The position numbers were made by a program, and so were the translations under genes. The notes under the pieces are model-generated. The model was not told where the DNA came from. It saw nothing but the letters and a program-made list of their open reading frames with translations, and did not search any database. This document shows, in pieces, positions 44,135-51,984 of a stretch of 58,750 nt of DNA. The first letter of the stretch is position 1; every line of letters begins with the position of its first letter. Origin of the DNA: Salinispora cortesiana (lineage in GTDB: Bacteria > Actinomycetota > Actinomycetes > Mycobacteriales > Micromonosporaceae); the NCBI RefSeq assembly GCF_000484695.1, contig NZ_AXVR01000031.1, positions 1 through 58,750 on the forward strand, in the 5' to 3' direction.

Positions 44135-44920
44135 GTGGACCGGTACGCGAGATGGAACGCCCTGCTCGAGATGCTGACCGACAGTGGACGGGTCAGTGTC
44201 GAGGGGGCCGCCGAGCGCCTGGCCGTCTCGCAGGCCACCATCCGTCGGGACTTCGACCAGCTCGCCCAGCAGCAGATGATCACGCGTACCCGGGGCGGGG
44301 CGGTCGCCAACGGCGTCTCGTATGACCTGCCGCTGCGGTACAAGTCCGCGAAGCACTCGGCCGAGAAGCAGCGGATCGGCGCGGCGGCCGCCGCGCTGGT
44401 GTCCCCGGGCACGGTGGTCGGCCTCAACGGCGGCACCACCAGCACCGAGGTGGCGCGGGCGCTGGCCGTACGGCCGGATCTGAACACCAACTCCGAGGGT
44501 GCCCAGCTCACCGTGGTCACCAACGCCCTCAACATCGCCAACGAGCTGCTGGTCCGGTCCCGGATGAAGGTCGTGGTCGCCGGTGGGGTGGTGCGACCGA
44601 AGTCGTTCGAGCTGGTCGGCCCGCTGGGTGGGGCCCTGCTGCGCGAGGTCACCCTGGATGTGGCCCTGCTCGGGGTGGACGCGGTTGACCCGCAGCTCGG
44701 CGCCGCCGCCCATCATGAGGGGGAAGCGGCGATGAACAGCCTGATGGTGGCGCGGGCGAAGCGGGTGGTGGTGATCGCCGACTCGTCCAAGCTGGGTGGC
44801 CACGCCTTTGCCCGGATCTGCCCGGTGGACCGGATGGAGACCCTGGTCACTGACTCCGGTGCGGCGCCCGAGGTGGTCGCCGCCTTCCGCGCCGCTGACG
44901 TGCGGGTTGTCTGCGCCTGA
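44135..44920 (+). CDS. DeoR-family transcriptional repressor
   Basis: 261 residues from GTG 44135. N-terminal HTH: RWNALLEMLTDSGRVSVEGA and AVSQATIRRDFDQLAQQQ, the DeoR signature, then TRTRGGAVA. The C-terminal DeoRC sugar-phosphate-sensing domain has VVGLNGGTTSTEVARAL and VTNALNIANELL. It is divergent from the amino-sugar operon and probably represses it until a sugar phosphate binds. Two operator-like repeats lie between. Confidence 0.92.
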   Translation: MDRYARWNALLEMLTDSGRVSVEGAAERLAVSQATIRRDFDQLAQQQMITRTRGGAVANGVSYDLPLRYKSAKHSAEKQRIGAAAAALVSPGTVVGLNGGTTSTEVARALAVRPDLNTNSEGAQLTVVTNALNIANELLVRSRMKVVVAGGVVRPKSFELVGPLGGALLREVTLDVALLGVDAVDPQLGAAAHHEGEAAMNSLMVARAKRVVVIADSSKLGGHAFARICPVDRMETLVTDSGAAPEVVAAFRAADVRVVCA

Positions 44921-44975
44921 ATCGTACGAGCAAACCTCCTATCACCGCTTTCCGCCACGATGCACGGATTGGGTA

Positions 44976-45003
44976 TTGCGCAAAGGGTAGTACCGCGTAT
45001 TGT
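44976..45003 (+). promoter_or_regulatory. candidate promoter of the ABC ATPase-permease pair
   Basis: TTGCGC (44976-44981) and TATTGT (44998-45003) with 16-base spacing, 32 bases before the TTG start. Placement and sequence fit a housekeeping promoter. Confidence 0.45.
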
Positions 45004-45034
45004 GTCGTGAGTACCGCCAACGGGGAGGTGCAGC

Positions 45035-46039
45035 TTGACGGCTGTCCTGGAAATAGAAGGTCTGCAAAAGTCCTATCGAAGTCGAAGGCGCGGCACCCGC
45101 AACGCGCTCGACGGCTTTGACATGCGGGTGGAGTCGGGCCAGGTGCACGGCTTCCTCGGCCCGAACGGGTCGGGTAAGACGACCACCCTTCGTACGCTGC
45201 TCGGTCTCATCCGGCCCGATGGCGGTCGGATGAGACTGCTCGGGCACGAGGTCCCGGCCGACCTGTCAGTGGTCGCCGGTCAGGTCGGCGCGATCGTCGA
45301 GAGCCCACAGTTCTTCCCACACTTCACCGCCCGGGACACCCTGTCCCTGCTGGCCACCGCGGGCGAGGTCCGCTCCACCCGGGTCGACGAGGTGCTGGAG
45401 TTGGTGGGGCTGCGAGACCGGTCCCGGGAGCGGGTGAAGACCTACTCGCTCGGCATGAAGCAGCGGCTGGCCGTCGCCTCCGCCCTGCTGAAGGAGCCGC
45501 GACTGCTGATCCTGGATGAGCCCGCCAACGGGCTGGACCCGGGTGGCATCCGGGAGATGCGGGCGTTGATGCGGAACTTGTCCGAAGCGGGCACCACGGT
45601 GCTGCTCTCCAGCCACATCCTCGCCGAGATCCAACTGATCTGTGACTCGGTCACGATCATCTCGTTGGGCCGCCGGGTCGCGTTCGGCCCGGTGGAGAAG
45701 GTGCTGGCGGCCCACTCGGCCGGCACCGTCCGGGTGCGCCTGGAAGCGGTGGCCGACCTGCCGGAGGCGAGTGAGGCGCTGACCCGGGCTGGGTTCCACG
45801 TCACCCGGGAGCCGGGCCATCTGCTGCTCGCCGGGGTGGAGGAAGCCGCCATGGTGACCCGCCTCCTCGCCGGTCAGGGCCTGTACGTCAGCGAGCTGGT
45901 CTGGGTCGACGCCGATCTGGAAAGTGTCTTCCTCGACCTGACCGCCACCGCCCCGGCCCCAGGCCAAAGCCGGCAGGTTGACCAGCCGGCGCGGCCCGCG
46001 GCGGTGGGTCAGCGCAGCACAGGAGGGTGGGGCGCGTGA
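45035..46039 (+). CDS. ABC transporter ATP-binding protein
   Basis: 334 residues starting at TTG 45035, 6 bases after GGGGAGG. Walker A GFLGPNGSGKTTTLRTLLGL, Q-loop VGAIVESPQFFPH, signature YSLGMKQRLAVASALL, Walker B LLILDEPANGLDPGG and H-loop SSHILAEIQ, all intact. C-terminal extension of about 100 residues. It probably exports a compound or acts in resistance together with the permease that overlaps its stop by 4 bases. It is related to the ATPase half of the fusion protein at 51985. Confidence 0.93.
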   Translation: MTAVLEIEGLQKSYRSRRRGTRNALDGFDMRVESGQVHGFLGPNGSGKTTTLRTLLGLIRPDGGRMRLLGHEVPADLSVVAGQVGAIVESPQFFPHFTARDTLSLLATAGEVRSTRVDEVLELVGLRDRSRERVKTYSLGMKQRLAVASALLKEPRLLILDEPANGLDPGGIREMRALMRNLSEAGTTVLLSSHILAEIQLICDSVTIISLGRRVAFGPVEKVLAAHSAGTVRVRLEAVADLPEASEALTRAGFHVTREPGHLLLAGVEEAAMVTRLLAGQGLYVSELVWVDADLESVFLDLTATAPAPGQSRQVDQPARPAAVGQRSTGGWGA

Positions 46040-47049
46040 GTCTCTACCGTGCGGAACTACGCCGGCTGGTGCTGCGGCGCCTCACCCGCTGGGCGACCGT
46101 GCTGGGCCTGGCGGTGTTGGCAACCGTGGCCATCGGGGTCTTCCTGTCGAACCAGAAGATCGACGACGCGGCCCGGGCCAAGGCCGAGGTGGCCGCCGAG
46201 CAGTACTGGCAGCAGCAGGTGCGGCAGACCGAAGAGATTCGGGCCGAGTGCGAGCAGGCGGCGGCCCGGGGTGACCAGTCGGATCGCTTTCCCCCGGACT
46301 GTTCCCAGATCTCGCCCCCACCCCAAGACGTCTACCTGGCCGAACAGTACCTACCAGCCACCTTCGACTTTCGGGCCAGCTTCGGCGGGACGTTGATCGC
46401 GCTCGCGGCGATCCTGGCCCTGGTCGGTTTCGTGGTGGGCTCCTCCTTCGTGGGCGCCGAGTGGAACACCGGCGGCATGATGACCATGCTGTTGTGGCGG
46501 CCGAAGCGGGTGAGCGTTCTGCTGACCAAGCTGGCGGCCCTGCTCACCGGGCTGCTGGCGTTGGCGGTGACCACGACGGTGCTCTGGTTCGGCAGCTTCT
46601 GGCTGATCGCCAGCACGCGCGGCAGCACCGCAGGGATGACCACCGGCGCCTGGCAGTCCTTCGCCCTGACCAGCTTGCGTGGCGTGGTGCTCGCCTTGGT
46701 CGCCGCCGTTCTCGGTTTTGGGCTGGCCTCGCTCGGCCGGCACACCGCGATGGCGCTGGGCGGCGCGGTCGGGGTGGTGGTGGTCGGGCAGTTCGGTCTC
46801 GGAGTGCTGCTCAGCCTGACCGGAGCGAAGTTTGTCGAGGCATGGCTGCTTCCCACGTACGTGCAGGCCTGGATGCAGAAGGAGGTCGTCCTCCAGGACT
46901 GGCAGACGTGTCGGGTCAATCCCTTCGGTCAATGCGATCCGGAGACCCTGACCCTCACCTGGCAACACACGTCCGGGCTACTCGTGGCGGGGCTGGTGCT
47001 CATCCTCGGCGGGGCGTGCTGGGCGATTCGTCGTCGGGACGTCTCCTGA
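46036..47049 (+). CDS. ABC-2-type transporter permease
   Basis: 337 residues from GTG 46036, which overlaps the ATPase stop (GTGA) and has AGGAGG at 46020-46025. An N-terminal membrane segment (WATVLGLAVLATVAIGVFLS) is followed by a Glu/Gln-rich extracellular loop with three Cys, then five more hydrophobic segments (for example GTLIALAAILALVGFVVGSS). It forms the membrane part of a type 2 ABC exporter with the preceding ATPase. Confidence 0.88.
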   Translation: MSLYRAELRRLVLRRLTRWATVLGLAVLATVAIGVFLSNQKIDDAARAKAEVAAEQYWQQQVRQTEEIRAECEQAAARGDQSDRFPPDCSQISPPPQDVYLAEQYLPATFDFRASFGGTLIALAAILALVGFVVGSSFVGAEWNTGGMMTMLLWRPKRVSVLLTKLAALLTGLLALAVTTTVLWFGSFWLIASTRGSTAGMTTGAWQSFALTSLRGVVLALVAAVLGFGLASLGRHTAMALGGAVGVVVVGQFGLGVLLSLTGAKFVEAWLLPTYVQAWMQKEVVLQDWQTCRVNPFGQCDPETLTLTWQHTSGLLVAGLVLILGGACWAIRRRDVS

Positions 47050-47144
47050 CGCCCGCCGAACCGCCCCCGGACCGCGCTCGTCGGACAGGCTCGCCCGTCC
47101 GGTGAGGCCGTCCGGTGAGCCCGCTCGCCGGCCGGCCCGCCGCG

Positions 47145-47181
47145 CCGCTCGGCTGGCCGTCTCGTGCGGCTGGCCGAGCGG
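47145..47181. terminator. hairpin between ABC permease and DUF3263 gene
   Basis: CCGCTCGGC (47145-47153) and GCCGAGCGG (47173-47181) form a 9-bp stem with a 19-base loop. Position fits a terminator for the permease gene, though it is 95 bases away from the stop. Confidence 0.45.
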
Positions 47182-47244
47182 CGCACTAGGCTGAGGCACC
47201 CCCGGGCCGGCCGTACCGGGCCGACCGCCCTCGCGAGGAGTGTC

Positions 47245-47706
47245 ATGCCGTCCGACACCGCCCCGACCGCCGCCGAGCCCTCCGGTGACGGGCGACCTGG
47301 CGATGGGCGTGGGCGCTCGGTCGTACCGCCGCCCCGGCCGGTGCCCGAGGTGGAGGCCGTCGCGTCGGCCAGCCTCGAGCCGGACGCCGTGGGGGTTGAC
47401 GGTGGTGCGCCGGGGGAGGCCGTCGGCGGTGCGCCGTCGACCGACGCCGCGCCAGGGGAAGCCGTCGGCTCGACCGCCGGGCTGACCGAGCGGGAGCGCG
47501 ACATCCTCGACTTCGAGCAGCAGTGGTGGCGGCACCCGGGCGCCAAGGAACAGGCGATCCGAGACCGGTTCGGCTGCACCGCCACCCGCTACTACCAACT
47601 GTTGAACGCGTTGCTGGACAACCCGGCTGCCCTGGCGGCCGAGCCGCTCCTGGTGGGGCGGCTGCGCCGCCTGCGCTCAGCCCGAGCCCGCGACCGACGT
47701 CGCTGA
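47245..47706 (+). CDS. DUF3263 protein
   Basis: 153 residues from ATG 47245, GAGGAG upstream. The first about 80 residues are Ala/Pro/Gly-rich and probably disordered. The C-terminal domain reads LTERERDILDFEQQWWRHPG and AKEQAIRDRFGCTATRYYQL, the DUF3263 signature, which looks like a small helix-turn-helix DNA-binding domain. It ends with RRLRSARARDRRR. Members are conserved in actinobacteria; function not established. Confidence 0.88.
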   Translation: MPSDTAPTAAEPSGDGRPGDGRGRSVVPPPRPVPEVEAVASASLEPDAVGVDGGAPGEAVGGAPSTDAAPGEAVGSTAGLTERERDILDFEQQWWRHPGAKEQAIRDRFGCTATRYYQLLNALLDNPAALAAEPLLVGRLRRLRSARARDRRR

Positions 47707-47737
47707 GGGGCCGGCACGACCGGCCCCTGCGGCCAGG

Positions 47738-47953
47738 TCAGCGCTTTTCGTGCATGCGCAGGCCGTTGCCGATGGCGAAGAAGGTCGGAGCCCACTCGCC
47801 GATGAAGATTCCCCAGCGGTCGGCGCGGGCCATGCCCGCCCGCTCCAGATGCTTGGAGAGGAACCAACTGCCAAACGACAGGCCAATGCTTACGAAACCC
47901 GCGAGATAGGCGTGCTCGGCTCGGAAGCCGGTCTCGTGTAGGCGCTGCAACAT
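47738..47953 (-). CDS. small conserved membrane protein
   Basis: 71 residues; ATG 47953 is preceded by GGGGGAT. One or two hydrophobic segments (HAYLAGFVSIGLSFGSWFLS, then WGIFIGEWAPTFFAIGNGL). Codon usage is like that of neighbours, supporting a real gene. I recognise no named family. It lies convergent to the DUF3263 gene. Confidence 0.7.
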   Translation of the reverse strand: MLQRLHETGFRAEHAYLAGFVSIGLSFGSWFLSKHLERAGMARADRWGIFIGEWAPTFFAIGNGLRMHEKR

Positions 47954-48169
47954 CCGCGATCCCCCTGTCGCAAAGGTCGGCTCGTGCCACGGAAGCCCGG
48001 CGGGCCACCAGTGCTGACGCTACCTTCTGCCGTGGTGGGGGACGGAGGATTCAGCAACGGAGTGTGAGGAAGATTCAGATAGGGCCAACTGGCTGATCCC
48101 TTCGTCCGGATCGTCAGTCCGCCCCGATTGAGCTGGACGCTCGCTGATCGGCCCGGCACACTGCCTCAC

Positions 48170-48679
48170 GTGGCGAGTGATGTGCGGTTGGAACCGGTGA
48201 GTGAACGGAACCTCGAGTCGTTGCTCTCCGTAGCTGCGGCCGAGGCGGATCCGGCCGATGTCATGCCGCCGGTCGAGGCGCCGGCCGGCTGGTCGTACGC
48301 CCGGCGGGAGGCGTTCCGCGAGTTCCACCGGGCCAGCTTCGCCGGGTTGCCGGGCCCGACCCGCACCCGGATGTACGCCGTCCTGGCCGCCGGCGAGGTC
48401 GTCGGGGTGATCCGGATGACTCGCTGCGACGAGCCGGAGGCGGTCGAAACCGGGCTGTGGCTGGGGCGTTCGGCGCGGGGCCGCGGGATCGGATCGGCCG
48501 CGCTCCGGGAACTACTCCACAAGGCCGCCGCGGCCGGCATGCGCCGGGTGGTCGCGGCTACCACCCCCGACAACCGGGGTGCGCTCTCCGTTCTCATCAC
48601 CTGCGGCGCGCGGCTGCGCGAAGCGGACGGCCAGGTCCACGCCGAGCTGTCGCTGGACGCCACGCCGACTGCTCACTGA
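48170..48679 (+). CDS. GNAT-family N-acetyltransferase
   Basis: 169 residues if started at GTG 48170, where the fold begins (VRLEPVSERNLESLL); TTG 48128 is an alternative. The acetyl-CoA loop is WLGRSARGRGIGSAALRELL, followed by VVAATTPDNRGALSVL. Substrate unknown (amino acid, antibiotic or protein N-terminus are possible). Its last 7 bases overlap the end of the convergent AAA ATPase gene. Confidence 0.85.
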   Translation: MASDVRLEPVSERNLESLLSVAAAEADPADVMPPVEAPAGWSYARREAFREFHRASFAGLPGPTRTRMYAVLAAGEVVGVIRMTRCDEPEAVETGLWLGRSARGRGIGSAALRELLHKAAAAGMRRVVAATTPDNRGALSVLITCGARLREADGQVHAELSLDATPTAH

Positions 48680-50949
48680 CGTTTCCGCGCGTACTCGGCC
48701 AGCCAGGTGACCTGGGCCGGGTCCAGGGAGGGGCGTACGCGGGTGCGGGCGACCGCGACGTGGGCGGTGGTCACCGTCGCCGCGGCGAGCGATTCGCGCA
48801 TCGCGGCGAGCGCCGCCTCCCGGACCAGCGCCGCGCAGTCCGCGGCGGAGAAGCCGTCCAGGTCTCCGGCGAGCGCGCCGAGATCCACCTCTGGTGCGAG
48901 CGGCACGGTGCGCGACGCCGCCCGCAGGATCTCCGCGCGTCCCGCCTCGTCCGGCGGCGGGACGTAGACCAGCCGCTCCATCCGGCCGGGACGCAGAAGA
49001 GCCGGGTCGACCAGGTCCGGGCGGTTGGTCGCACCGACCACAACCACGTTGCGTAAGGATTCCACTCCGTCTAGTTCGGTGAGGAGGGCGGCCACCACCC
49101 GGTCGGCCGTACCGCCGTCGGTGGCCAGACCGCGTACCGGCGCCAGCGCGTCCACCTCGTCCAGGAAGACCAGCGTCGGCGCGGCCTCCCGGGCCCGGCG
49201 GAACAGCTCCCGCACCGCGCGCTCGCTCTCACCCACCCACTTCGACAGCAGCTCGGCGCCCTTCACCGCGAGCACGTTCGCCCGGCCGGAGCCGGCCAAC
49301 GCCGTCACCAGGTACGTCTTGCCGCAGCCCGGGGGGCCGTAGAGCAGGACCCCGCGGGGCGGCTGCACCCCCAGCCGCGCGAAGGTGTCCGGATTGGTGA
49401 GGGGCCACAGCACCGACTCGGTCAGGGTCTGCTTGACCTCGGCTAGGTCCCCCACGTCGTCGAGGGTCACCGATGCCAGCTCCAGGGTCGACGCGGCCAT
49501 CGTGGTCGGGCGGACCACCGCCAGCGCCGCGTGCAGGTCGGCCATCGTCATGCGGGGTTGCTCGACCGTCTTCTGCCGCAGGGCGGCCCGGACCCCCGCT
49601 TCGCGGACCAGCGCGGCCAGGTCGGCGGCGACGAAACCGGGCGTACGTGCCGCGACCTCGTCCAGCCGTACGTCCTCGGCGAGCGGCACCGGTCGGGTCA
49701 GCACCCCGAGCTGCTCCCGGCGCAGGGCGGCGTCCGGTAGCGGGACGCTGATCCGCAGCGAGAGCAGGTCCGGGGCACGCAGGGCGGGGTCCACGGCGTC
49801 GAGACGGCTGGTGGTGCAGACCACGGCGGCTCCGGCCGCGACGGCCTCGGCCACCACCTGGCGGAAGACGGTGGCCACCGGGCCGGGCGCGGCTGCCGGG
49901 GCGAGCGCCTCCACATCGGTGACCAGCAGGACGGCGGGTTCGTCAACGCGTACCGCGGCGGCGGCGGCCCGCAGTTGCTCGGCGGCGGCCGAGTTGGTCA
50001 ACGCGGCGAGCTCCGGCCCCCAGAGCGGCCGAACCCGCGCACCGACCCGGTCGGCGACCGCGCGCACGAGCGCGGACTTGCCGGACCCGGCCGGGCCGTC
50101 GAGGAGCACCCCGAGTGCCACCGTGGTGCCGAGCCGGCGCAGCACCGCACCGCGGTGGAAGCCGAGGTCGAGCAGCTCGGTCAGCTCCTCGGCCTGGGCG
50201 CGCAGCCCGGGTAGCTCCTCCACTGTGGGCGCCGTCGGGCCGGTCGTCTCCGTCGGCTCGGCGTCCCGTGCCCCGGTGGGCGAGGCGGCCCGGGGCAGGG
50301 CCTCGGCGGGGGAGAGTGCCCGGGACGCCGCCAGGCCGTGAGTGGCGGGGCCGTGCTCCCACCCGACGGTGGTCTCCATCGTGACCAGCGCCGCCGACGC
50401 CGGTGCGGCGGCGGTGACGGTGAGCAGGGTGCTGGTCCAGGCGTAGCCGACCCGGTTGGCCAGGCTCTGTCGGGCCGCCGTCAGGAGGCCACGTAGCGCC
50501 GGGTCGGGCAGCGCCTCCGGGGGCAGCGCCTCCGGGGGCGGCAACTCCTGCGGCAGCAGCGAGATGTCGTCGCCGGGGGTGACCACCTTGCCGAGGAGGG
50601 CGAGCCGGAGCAGCTCCGGGGAGATGGCCGCGACCACCTGCGGCGCGCCGGTGAGCACCACCCGGGTGGCGGCGGTGACCGGGGTGGGGCCGACGGTGAC
50701 CTCACCGCCGTCGCGCAGGCCAAGGTTGCCCAGGGTCAGGTCGTCGGCGTATAGCAGCCCGGGGGTGGCCTCCGGCTCACTCGCCGCGGCACGGGCGGCG
50801 GTGACCCGCCGACCGGCCAGCCGGACCGGGTCGCCGGGGTGGATCCCCAGCGTGGTGAGCACCTCCGGGTGCAGCCGCACGACGCCCCGTCGGGCGTCGA
50901 GCGCGGCTGGCTGTCGGCTGGCGGTGAGTACGAGCTCCGGTCCCCCCAC
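48673..50949 (-). CDS. CDC48/VCP-like AAA ATPase, actinobacterial
   Basis: 758 residues from GTG 50949; upstream in-frame codons have poor conservation. An N-terminal double-psi-barrel-like domain (PELVLTASRQPAALDARRGV, HPEVLTTLGIHPGDPVRL) is followed by two AAA modules. The first has Walker A LDGPAGSGKSALVRAVADR near residue 288 but a degenerate Walker B (VLLVTDVEALAP near 343) with Thr for the usual Asp. The second has Walker A LYGPPGCGKTYLVTALAG near 538 and canonical LVFLDEVDALAP near 595. It is probably a protein-unfolding machine; the first ring may be structural. Confidence 0.9.
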   Translation of the reverse strand: MGGPELVLTASRQPAALDARRGVVRLHPEVLTTLGIHPGDPVRLAGRRVTAARAAASEPEATPGLLYADDLTLGNLGLRDGGEVTVGPTPVTAATRVVLTGAPQVVAAISPELLRLALLGKVVTPGDDISLLPQELPPPEALPPEALPDPALRGLLTAARQSLANRVGYAWTSTLLTVTAAAPASAALVTMETTVGWEHGPATHGLAASRALSPAEALPRAASPTGARDAEPTETTGPTAPTVEELPGLRAQAEELTELLDLGFHRGAVLRRLGTTVALGVLLDGPAGSGKSALVRAVADRVGARVRPLWGPELAALTNSAAAEQLRAAAAAVRVDEPAVLLVTDVEALAPAAAPGPVATVFRQVVAEAVAAGAAVVCTTSRLDAVDPALRAPDLLSLRISVPLPDAALRREQLGVLTRPVPLAEDVRLDEVAARTPGFVAADLAALVREAGVRAALRQKTVEQPRMTMADLHAALAVVRPTTMAASTLELASVTLDDVGDLAEVKQTLTESVLWPLTNPDTFARLGVQPPRGVLLYGPPGCGKTYLVTALAGSGRANVLAVKGAELLSKWVGESERAVRELFRRAREAAPTLVFLDEVDALAPVRGLATDGGTADRVVAALLTELDGVESLRNVVVVGATNRPDLVDPALLRPGRMERLVYVPPPDEAGRAEILRAASRTVPLAPEVDLGALAGDLDGFSAADCAALVREAALAAMRESLAAATVTTAHVAVARTRVRPSLDPAQVTWLAEYARKRQ

Positions 50950-51178
50950 CCACCGAACCCTAGCCGGTGCGCGGAAGGGGTCTCGGTAACCGCTGCGGTG
51001 GCGCGACAGCCGTCCCCAGGTCCCGGTACGGCGCTGGTCGTGGTGGACCTGGCTCGGCTTCGGCGCGGACTCGGCACCCGCCTGCTTTGCCAATTTGGCA
51101 AGGACCTTTGCGAGCTCGGGTGGTGCTGCCGGAGGGTGGCACTTCCGCGTAATCCGGTTATCGGCAGAGGAGCCTGTG

Positions 51179-51814
51179 ATGACTGACTTGGACGCCATCT
51201 TCAACGTTGACTACTGGGACCAGCGATACAGCGCGACCGGGCAGGTGTGGAGCGGCGACCCCAATCCCGTGCTCGTCGAGGAGGTCGCCCCCCTTGCCCC
51301 TGGTACGGCCCTGGAGGTGGGTTGCGGCGAGGGCGCGGACGCCATCTGGCTGGCGGAACACGGCTGGCAGGTCACCGGCGTGGACTTCTCCGCGCAGGCC
51401 CTCGCCCGCGCCGCCGAGCGCGTACCCGCCTCCCTGGCCGAGCGACTGCGGTGGCAGCGGGCGGACATTCGCGACTGGCAGCCCGACGACGGCCCCCGCT
51501 ATGACCTGGTAGCCACGTCCTACCTGCACTTCCCCGGGGCGCTGCGGCGACGGGTGTTCGCCACGCTCGCCACCCGGGTGGCCCCGGACGGCCACCTGCT
51601 GATCGTCGGGCACCACCCCAGCGACCTGGACACCGCCGTGCGCCGACTACAGGAACCTGACCTGCTGTACACGGCCGACGAGTTGGCGCAGGCCCTGCCC
51701 GCCGACGACTGGGAGGTGCGTACCCGCGCTGCCCGCCCGCGCGCCGCCACCACACCGGACGGCACGCCGGTGACCATCCACGACACCGTGCTCACCGCCC
51801 GCCGCATCGGTTGA
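51179..51814 (+). CDS. class I SAM-dependent methyltransferase
   Basis: 211 residues from ATG 51179, with AGAGGAG upstream. The SAM-binding motif I is ALEVGCGEGADAIWLAEHGW, then VTGVDFSAQALARAAE, and DLVATSYLHFPG. Size and pattern are like TehB/thiopurine-type and other small-molecule methyltransferases. Target not predictable. It is divergent from the CDC48-like gene. Confidence 0.88.
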   Translation: MTDLDAIFNVDYWDQRYSATGQVWSGDPNPVLVEEVAPLAPGTALEVGCGEGADAIWLAEHGWQVTGVDFSAQALARAAERVPASLAERLRWQRADIRDWQPDDGPRYDLVATSYLHFPGALRRRVFATLATRVAPDGHLLIVGHHPSDLDTAVRRLQEPDLLYTADELAQALPADDWEVRTRAARPRAATTPDGTPVTIHDTVLTARRIG

Positions 51815-51984
51815 TGTCGGCAGCACCGGACCGGCGCCCAGTCCCGCACCGGACCGGCGCCCAGCCAGCGTTGGTAGCCGGGGCCGGTCGCGAGCCCGGC
51901 CCCGGACCGGTGCTCTCCGCCGACAGTGGTGCGTTCTGTGTTCACTCAGGCAATCCTCAGCTTTCCCCCCGTAGCGTGTGCCAC

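Noticed and set aside
50950..51204. N-terminal extension of the CDC48-like ATPase
   Set aside because: The residues look non-coding, and the first conserved strand begins right after GTG 50949.
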